This document shows, in pieces, positions 1-5,754 of a stretch of 5,754 nt of DNA (positions are counted from its first letter, which is position 1; every line of letters begins with the position of its first letter). The DNA is from JBGQOJ01 sp052119585. GTDB lineage: Bacteria > Pseudomonadota > Alphaproteobacteria > Rhodobacterales > Rhodobacteraceae. The stretch lies in the NCBI RefSeq assembly GCF_052119585.1, contig NZ_JBGQOJ010000056.1, forward strand, positions 1 to 5,754, written 5' to 3'. The position numbers and the translations under genes were made by a program. The notes under the pieces were generated by a model. That model searched no databases. It worked only from the letters and a program-made list of their open reading frames with translations, and was not told the DNA's origin.

Positions 1-1
1 T

Positions 2-78
<77 letters not shown>

Positions 79-134
79 ACAGGGAGTAAGTATTGATATG
101 AGATCGAAGAGAGATACGTTTGTGTTCCTTACTA
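79..134 (-). other. 5S to tRNA-fMet spacer
   Basis: This is a short transcribed spacer between 5S and the initiator tRNA. Its 5' part (121-134) holds the downstream arm of the pre-5S stem. The rest is pyrimidine-rich on the transcribed strand (TATCTCTCTTC and ACTTACTCCC) and shows no strong hairpin, promoter or terminator. That fits read-through from 5S into the tRNA. RNase E or RNase P would be the expected enzymes for release, but no specific cleavage site can be read from the sequence. Confidence 0.75.
121..130 (-). repeat. Pre-5S processing stem, 3' arm
   Basis: This ten-base arm (TGTGTTCCTT on the plus strand) is the exact reverse complement of 257-266 on the other side of 5S. In the precursor RNA the two arms pair perfectly. 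They continue, across a 4 x 4 internal loop (131-134 against 253-256), into helix I of 5S. The pairing is directly visible; its role in maturation is inferred. Confidence 0.8.
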
Positions 135-252
135 GGTTTGGCGGTGACCTACTCTCCCACGTCTTAAGACGCAGTACCATTGGCGCGGCGGCACTTAACT
201 GCCGAGTTCGGGATGGGATCGGGTGTTTTGCTCGCGCTATTACCACCAAACC
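135..252 (-). rRNA. rrf: 5S ribosomal RNA
   Basis: 5S rRNA sits in the central protuberance of the large subunit and binds proteins L5, L18 and L25. On the minus strand it starts GGTTTGGTGG and ends CCGCCAAACC, and these ends pair as helix I. The conserved core is present: CGATCCCATCCCGAACTCGG (helix III region) and GGGAGAGTAGGTC (helix IV-V region). The estimated length of 118 nt is normal, and the ends may be off by one to three bases. It lies 90 nt after the 23S end and 56 nt before tRNA-fMet. A stem-forming repeat (121-130 and 257-266) brackets it. The body has no truncation or unusual insert. Confidence 0.96.
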
Positions 253-342
253 GAGAAAGGAACACATCAGCCGGCGTATTGTTTGCCGTTTATTTTTCGA
301 AGATTACTTTTGTCCAAAGAAGTCTTGCTTCTACTGGATCAA
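253..342 (-). other. 23S to 5S transcribed spacer
   Basis: This 90-nt spacer contains the downstream half of the pre-23S stem (324-342) and the upstream arm of the pre-5S stem (257-266). The stretch between them is A/T-rich on both strands, for example AAAAATAAAC near 288-297. Such single-stranded A/U-rich RNA is the usual kind of RNase E entry site, though a specific cut is only inferred. No tRNA or open frame is supported here. Confidence 0.7.
257..266 (-). repeat. Pre-5S processing stem, 5' arm
   Basis: AAGGAACACA on the plus strand is the perfect reverse complement of 121-130. The pair brackets 5S and would extend its terminal helix in the precursor, so 5S is released from a closed stem. 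It sits only 4 nt outside the estimated 5' end of 5S. Confidence 0.8.
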
Positions 343-349
343 ATCAAGC
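324..349 (-). repeat. Pre-23S processing stem, 3' arm
   Basis: These 26 bases match the reverse complement of 3164-3189 at 24 positions. One of the two differences is still a G-U pair in RNA. The innermost bases (343-349) belong to the mature 23S terminal helix and the rest extends it outward. A weaker continuation runs out to about 316. This is the classic RNase III substrate that loops out 23S. The pairing is seen in the sequence; the enzyme is inferred from the general bacterial pathway. Confidence 0.88.
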
Positions 350-556
350 CTATCGAGCAATTAGTACCAGTCAACTGAATGCATTACTGCACTTACATCT
401 CTGGCCTATCGACGAGGTGGTCTACCTCGGCTCTCAGGGAGATCTTGTTTTGAAGGGGGCTTCCCGCTTAGATGCCTTCAGCGGTTATCCTGTCCGATCA
501 TAGCTACCCAGCACTGCTATTGGCATAACAACTGGTCCACCAGTGGATCGTTCACC

Positions 557-572
557 CCGGTCCTCTCGTACT
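557..572 (-). other. Sarcin-ricin loop of 23S
   Basis: The universal AGTACGAGAGGACCGG motif is intact. It forms the GTPase-activating contact for EF-Tu and EF-G on the large subunit. Its preservation argues that this 23S copy is functional rather than a decayed pseudogene. Confidence 0.95.
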
Positions 573-765
573 AGGGGCAACTCTTCTCAAATCTCCTACA
601 CCCACGGCAGATAGGGACCGAACTGTCTCACGACGTTCTAAACCCAGCTCACGTACCTCTTTAAACGGCGAACAGCCGTACCCTTGGGACCTGCTCCAGC
701 CCCAGGATGAGATGAGCCGACATCGAGGTGCCAAACGGTGCCGTCGATATGGACTCTTGGGCACC

Positions 766-819
<54 letters not shown>

Positions 820-942
820 TCGGGACCACCGGATCACTATGGCCGACTTTCGTCTCTGCTCGACTTGTCAGTCTCGCAGTCAGGCTGGCTTCTGCCATTG
901 CACTCAACGACCGATTTCCGACCGGTCTGAGCCAACCTTCGC

Positions 943-992
<50 letters not shown>

Positions 993-1247
993 ACACAGGG
1001 TCCTGGAACCGGATAACGGTCCGCAGTTAGACATCAAGCAAAGCAAGGGTGGTATCTCAAGGGAGGCTCCACAAGGACTAGCGTCCCTGCTTCAAAGCCC
1101 ACCACCTATCCTGCACATGCTTGGCCTGATGCCAGTGTGAAGCTGTAGTAAAGGTGCACGGGGTCTTTCCGTCTAACCGCGGGAAGTCTGCATCTTGACA
1201 GACAATTCAATTTCGCTGAGTCGATGTTGGAGACAGCGGGGAAGTCG

Positions 1248-1329
<82 letters not shown>

Positions 1330-2065
1330 TGGGGCTTCAATTCAAAGCTTGCACCTCTCCTTTTAACCTTCCAGCACCGGGCAGGCGTCAGACCCTATAC
1401 GTCGTCTTACGACTTCGCAGAGCCCTGTGTTTTTAGTAAACAGTCGCCACCCCCTGGTTTGTGCCCCCCCCCAAGACTTGCGTCCTGACGGGGCCTCCTT
1501 CTCGCGAACTTACGGAGGTATTTTGCCGAGTTCCTTCAACATCGTTCTCTCAAGCGCCTTGGTATTCTCTACCAGTCCACCTGTGTCGGTTTAGGGTACG
1601 ATCTAGCGGAAGAGCTATTTCCAGGAACCTGTAGGCAGCCCATCCAATCCGATAAGGATGAACTACGTTTCAGATCCGTCACTACTTCCTGGCCCAGGAA
1701 TATTAACCTGGTTCCCATCGACTACGCCTTTCGGCCTCGCCTTAGGGGTCGGCTTACCCTGCTCAGATTAGCTTTAAGCAGGAACCCTTGGACTTTCGGC
1801 GACAGGGTCTCTCACCCTGTTTGTCGCTACTCATGTCATCATTCTCGCTTCTGATCACTCCACCGGATGCCTTACGGCCCGGCTTCACAGTAAACTCCAT
1901 GTCTTCGCTATACCCGAGGGCATAGAAAAGACGCGGAGTTATATCACAGAACGCTCTGCTACCATGCACTATGTGCATCCTAAGCTTCGGCTCATGGCTT
2001 GAGCCCCGTTACATCTTCGCCGCAGGACAACTTATCTAGACCAGTGAGCTGTTACGCTATCTTTA

Positions 2066-2096
<31 letters not shown>

Positions 2097-2984
2097 TTGT
2101 TTTGGTCGTCCCACATGCTTTCCCACTTAGCCATGAATTGGGGGCCTTAGCTGTAGGTCAGGGTTGTTTCCCTCTTCACACCGGACGTTAGCACCCGATG
2201 TGTGTCTGCCATCTAGTACTCCTCGGTATTCGGAGTTTGGTTAGGATCAGTAAGCCGGTGAGGCCCCATTACCCATCCAGTGCTCTACCCCCGAGGGTAT
2301 TCGGATGACGCTCTACCTAAATAGATTTCGCAGAGAACCAGCTATCTCCGAGTTTGATTGGCCTTTCACCCCTAGGCACAACTCATCCCGACCTTTTTCA
2401 ACAGGTGTGGGTTCGGACCTCCAGTTGGTGTTACCCAACCTTCATCCTGGTCATGCCTAGATCACTCGGTTTCGGGTCTGATCCCACGAACTCATTCGCC
2501 CTATTAAGACTCGCTTTCGCTGCGCCTACACCTAACGGCTTAAGCTTGCTCGTGAGACCAAGTCGATGACCCATTATACAAAAGGTACGCCGTCACCTCT
2601 CAAGGAGGCTCCGACTGCTTGTAGGCGTTCGGTTTCAGGATCTGTTTCACTCCCCTCGTCGGGGTGCTTTTCACCTTTCCCTCACGGTACTGGTTCGCTA
2701 TCGGTCAGTAAGGAGTACTTAGCCTTAGAGGGTGGTCCCCCCATGTTCAGACAGGATTTCACGTGTCCCGCCCTACTTAATACGTCCTATCGTGCTTCCT
2801 ATACGGGGCTGTCACCCGCTATGGCCTGCCTTTCCAGACAGTTCTAGTCACACTCAAGGCTCGGCTGGTCCCCGTTCGCTCGCCGCTACTAGGGGAGTAT
2901 CTGTTGATTTCCTTTCCTCCGGGTACTTAGATGTTTCAGTTCCCCGGGTTTGCCTTTTTAAACCTATGTATTCAGTCTAAAAAT

Positions 2985-3041
2985 ACCTGGTTTACCTCAT
3001 TATTGATCACCCCTGAGGGCTACAATAACAAAGTATCAGGT
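2985..3041 (-). other. Enlarged helix 9 / intervening sequence in 23S
   Basis: At the place where E. coli 23S has a short helix 9 (around nt 131-148), this rRNA has an extended arm of about 57 nt. Its base is ACCTG (2985-2989) paired with CAGGT (3037-3041). A second stem follows: TTATTG (3000-3005) with CAATAA (3023-3028). The tip is a small CCC/GGG hairpin near 3011-3019. In several alphaproteobacteria, including Rhodobacter, this arm is an intervening sequence cut by RNase III, leaving a 5.8S-like 5' fragment of 23S. The structure is visible here; the cleavage is inferred by homology. Confidence 0.72.
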
Positions 3042-3163
3042 GGGTTGCCCCATTCAGAAATCCATGGATCAAAGCTTGTTCTCAGCTCCCCATGGCTTAT
3101 CGCAGAGTACCACGTCTTTCATCGCCTCTTACTGCCAAGGCATTCACCAAACGCCCTTTTCGC

Positions 3164-3189
3164 GCTTGATTTGATCCAGAAAAAGCAAG
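3164..3189 (-). repeat. Pre-23S processing stem, 5' arm
   Basis: This arm matches the reverse complement of 324-349 in 24 of 26 positions, some 2.8 kb away. The first seven bases are inside mature 23S and form helix 1; the remainder is cut away during maturation. Both arms carry the GGATCAAATCAAGC block on one strand. Confidence 0.88.
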
Positions 3190-3365
3190 GCTTTTCCTGA
3201 AGCAAAAGTGTACTTTTCCCATCCATGCCCCGTGCGGAACATGGAAGTTGGTTAGTGTACTTGACTTGGAAAAATAACGTTATTCTTGATGCGCAATGCA
3301 TCCGACGTACCTTACGCGGCACGTCAAATAACGCTGATGTGTATCTCTCTTTACGATGTCAATTC

Positions 3366-3389
3366 CGTCGTCTTCCGAAGAAAACGACG
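3366..3389 (-). other. Spacer hairpin with C(UUCG)G tetraloop
   Basis: On the RNA strand, CGTCGTTTTC pairs with GAAGACGACG (ten pairs, one of them U-G) around a UUCG loop closed by C-G. This is one of the most stable tetraloops known. It may act as a folding nucleus or a barrier to nucleases in the precursor. No run of U follows closely, so it is not an intrinsic terminator. Confidence 0.8.
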
Positions 3390-3402
3390 ACAGAGGTAAG
3401 CG

Positions 3403-3419
3403 GGTTCTCGTAGAGAACC
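3403..3419 (-). other. Spacer hairpin (GGTTCTC/GAGAACC)
   Basis: Seven perfect base pairs close a three-base TAC loop on the RNA strand. It sits 13 bases upstream, in transcript order, of the UUCG hairpin at 3366-3389. Its function is unknown; it could be structural or a boxB-like element, but there is no boxA beside it. Confidence 0.65.
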
Positions 3420-3439
3420 TGCGGCTCTGCGTCCGATTG

Positions 3440-3473
3440 GACGACCAAACACAGCGCACTGTGCTTGGTGGTC
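3440..3473 (-). other. Long spacer hairpin
   Basis: The arms at 3440-3454 and 3459-3473 pair over 14 of 15 positions, with one C x C mismatch, and include a G-U pair. The loop is TGCG on the RNA strand. It is a strong imperfect stem in mid-spacer and a reasonable double-stranded substrate for RNase III, although none is documented here. Confidence 0.7.
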
Positions 3474-3590
3474 AAATCATACCGGTATCTGAAGGCATAT
3501 CGTCTGGGGCTTGCGTGGCCAATGCCATGGCCGCTCTCGAACGTTTGCAAGGGCAAACCTTCTGCCGCTTGCCGCCAAGCCTGACTGGCG

Positions 3591-3619
3591 ACGTCATGTT
3601 TGCGCAGCAAACAGGACGT
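3591..3619 (-). other. Hairpin just downstream of tRNA-Ala
   Basis: ACGTC/GACGT and TGTTTGC/GCAAACA stack into a 12-pair stem with one internal mismatch and a three-base loop. It begins 11 nt after the CCA end of tRNA-Ala. A stem at this spot could set where a 3' nuclease stops or starts when trimming the tRNA precursor. That role is inferred from position only. Confidence 0.7.
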
Positions 3620-3630
3620 GAACAAGACGG

Positions 3631-3706
3631 TGGTGGAGCGTATCGGGATCGAACCGATGACCCCCTGCTTGCAAAGCAGGTGCTCTCCCAGCTGAGCTAA
3701 CGCCCC
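3631..3706 (-). tRNA. tRNA-Ala, anticodon TGC
   Basis: This 76-nt tRNA reads GGGGCGTTAGCTCAGC at its 5' end and ends ACGCTCCACCA, with the CCA encoded. The anticodon TGC is at 3671-3673 in loop TTTGCAA. The acceptor stem has the G3-U70 wobble pair, the main identity signal for alanyl-tRNA synthetase. The T arm GGTTCGATCC is standard. It reads GCN alanine codons. It lies 40 nt after tRNA-Ile in the 16S-23S spacer, the classic bacterial Ile-Ala pair, and is co-transcribed with the rRNAs. Confidence 0.98.
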
Positions 3707-3746
3707 GATCGTCATGATCAAGTGTCATAATCCAAAACATGGAATG
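3707..3746 (-). other. tRNA-Ile to tRNA-Ala spacer
   Basis: These 40 bases separate the two tRNAs. Only a short GATC/GATC stem (3707-3719) is visible. There is no promoter-like or terminator-like element, as expected between two tRNAs cut from one precursor by RNase P and 3' nucleases. Confidence 0.7.
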
Positions 3747-3823
<77 letters not shown>

Positions 3824-3848
3824 GGTCAGACCGATGGTCTGTAACTTT

Positions 3849-3877
3849 TCTGAAGAGATATGAGGACGGCCTGGCTC
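3849..3877 (-). repeat. Pre-16S processing stem, 3' arm
   Basis: These 29 bases are the inverted counterpart of leader bases 5637-5665. The plus-strand text here matches the minus-strand leader at 24 of 29 positions, and four of the five differences leave G-U pairs. The core TCTGAAGAGATATG is 14 bases identical. In the precursor the two arms would close a loop holding all of 16S, the expected RNase III target. The arm ends about 100 nt beyond the mature 16S 3' end. Confidence 0.88.
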
Positions 3878-3934
3878 TTAATATGACCTCTCACCATTAC
3901 GGTGTCCCTTCGTGAGAAGGGAGGGTCTGCTAAG

Positions 3935-5447
<1,513 letters not shown>

Positions 5448-5492
5448 AAAAGCACTTACGCGCTTATCCTTGACGTCGAACCTCTGCACATC

Positions 5493-5514
5493 GCATCCAT
5501 CCGAAAATGAATGC
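5493..5514 (-). other. Leader hairpin with UUCG-type loop
   Basis: On the RNA strand, GCATTCAT pairs with ATGGATGC over eight positions with one wobble. The loop TTTCGG contains UUCG closed by U-G. It lies 46 nt before the mature 16S 5' end and may help fold the leader during small-subunit assembly. Confidence 0.7.
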
Positions 5515-5520
5515 AGTCTT

Positions 5521-5569
5521 CTGTCTTATGTGCTTCAGTTACAAAAGTAACCGAAACCCAACAAGACAG
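5521..5569 (-). other. Long leader hairpin
   Basis: The base is CTGTCTT (5563-5569) with AAGACAG (5521-5527), and the top is a 9-bp stem with one wobble (5534-5542 with 5547-5555) around a TTTT loop. The middle is an internal loop. Such a leader hairpin between the processing arm and 16S is consistent with pre-16S folding; no specific function is shown. Confidence 0.7.
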
Positions 5570-5636
5570 TGAAGCTGACACTCTATAATCGGGCAAAACC
5601 CTAAGAGCGCGATATGTAGAAGCTGATCCATCGACT

Positions 5637-5665
5637 GAACCAAACCGCCCACATATCTCTTCAGA
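5637..5665 (-). repeat. Pre-16S processing stem, 5' arm, with boxC-like motif
   Basis: This arm pairs with 3849-3877 across 16S with 28 of 29 pairs possible, counting G-U; the single mismatch is U x U. It contains ATGTGGGCGG, resembling the boxC element of E. coli rRNA leaders. It is the likely RNase III entry point and lies about 190 nt upstream of the mature 16S 5' end. Confidence 0.86.
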
Positions 5666-5676
5666 TACTAGCAATT

Positions 5677-5686
5677 TCAAAGAGCA
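5677..5686 (-). promoter_or_regulatory. boxA antitermination element
   Basis: TGCTCTTTGA on the transcribed strand closely matches the E. coli rRNA boxA TGCTCTTTAA. In RNA, boxA is bound by NusB and S10 (NusE), which with NusA, NusG and SuhB let polymerase pass through the untranslated rRNA genes without Rho termination. It lies 12 nt upstream of the pre-16S stem, the usual leader location. Confidence 0.85.
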
Positions 5687-5707
5687 AAGAGACAATAAAA
5701 AACCGAA

Positions 5708-5724
5708 GCGCAAATCATTAGCGC
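5708..5724 (-). promoter_or_regulatory. boxB-like hairpin upstream of boxA
   Basis: GCGCTAA and TTTGCGC form a short stem with one T x T mismatch and a TGA loop, 21 nt upstream of boxA. The order boxB, boxA, boxC agrees with rRNA leaders of other bacteria. A T6 run follows five bases after the stem, so a weak attenuator is an alternative reading. The assignment rests on position and pairing only. Confidence 0.5.
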
Positions 5725-5754
5725 AACAGATCAACTACCTCTAGATGTTCGTTC

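Larger units (their letters stand above)
3171..3630 (-). other. tRNA-Ala to 23S internal transcribed spacer
   Basis: This 460-nt stretch has no gene. It is a chain of hairpins: 3591-3619, 3567-3580, 3543-3558, 3517-3532, 3440-3473, 3403-3419, 3366-3389 and a looser one at 3304-3325. A perfect 12-bp palindrome, AATAACGTTATT, lies at 3273-3284. The last 19 bases before 23S (3171-3189) are the processing arm. Open frames of 114 and 120 codons cross it on opposite strands, but both run into tRNA-Ala and lack any family resemblance. I found no clear boxA in this spacer, unlike the leader. Confidence 0.85.
5448..5754 (-). other. rRNA operon leader
   Basis: This is the transcribed region upstream of 16S. 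In transcript order it holds a boxB-like hairpin (5708-5724), boxA (5677-5686) and the upstream arm of the pre-16S stem with a boxC-like TGTGGG (5637-5665). Three hairpins follow, at 5581-5607, 5521-5569 and 5493-5514. The 60 nt next to 16S show little structure. I could not place a convincing -35/-10 pair; the promoter probably lies beyond the right edge. A 92-codon open frame on this strand is judged spurious. Confidence 0.8.

Noticed and set aside
3356..3721. Overlapping open frames of 114 (plus) and 120 (minus) codons across the spacer
   Set aside because: Both run into or through tRNA-Ala and through several RNA hairpins. They show no family resemblance, and no supported ribosome binding site was found. 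They are chance frames in a structured spacer.
5692..5724. Hairpin followed by T6 as an intrinsic terminator
   Set aside because: The stem is weak and separated from the T-run by five bases. It precedes boxA in a leader that must be transcribed through, so boxB is the better reading.
5456..5734. 92-codon minus-strand open frame in the leader
   Set aside because: It covers boxA, the pre-16S stem and the leader hairpins. A coding gene between the rRNA promoter region and 16S is implausible, and the protein resembles nothing known to me.
5701..5754. Possible rRNA promoter at the right edge
   Set aside because: TAATGA could be read as a -10, but no TTGACA-like -35 lies 16-18 bases upstream, and the bases belong to the boxB-like hairpin.

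Overview
The window holds one nearly complete ribosomal RNA operon, transcribed entirely from the minus strand (right to left). In order of transcription it reads: leader (5754 to 5448), 16S rRNA (5447 to 3980), spacer, tRNA-Ile(GAT), tRNA-Ala(TGC), spacer, 23S rRNA (3170 to 343), spacer, 5S rRNA (252 to 135), spacer, and initiator tRNA-fMet(CAT) (78 to 2). I see no credible protein-coding gene. Every open frame of any length lies over rRNA, tRNA or structured spacer.

The source is an alphaproteobacterium, most likely of the Rhodobacterales/Rhodobacteraceae (roseobacter-like). This rests on the 16S text as I remember that group: the short V1 loop, the 'GAATGCCAGTCGTCGGG' and 'GGTGACACACCTAACGG' stretches, 'ACCAACCCTTGACAT', and the 'GAAGAGATATGTGGGCGG' leader block. 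The gene order 16S-Ile-Ala-23S-5S-fMet is also usual there. No alignment was run, so the genus is left open.

The non-mature parts explain how the transcript is antiterminated and cut. The leader has a boxB-like hairpin, a boxA (TGCTCTTTGA) and a boxC-like TGTGGG. Three sets of long inverted repeats bracket 16S, 23S and 5S, and each would form a processing stem in the precursor RNA. The spacers are packed with hairpins, one of them capped by a C(UUCG)G tetraloop. The 23S carries an enlarged helix 9, the known site of intervening sequences in alphaproteobacteria.

The core promoter is not convincingly inside the window, and no terminator is visible after tRNA-fMet, which ends one base from the window edge. 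I found no undescribed system. The points worth a second look are the non-canonical AGG/CCU anticodon stem of the initiator tRNA, the helix-9 insert, the processing stems and a run of nine G in 23S.
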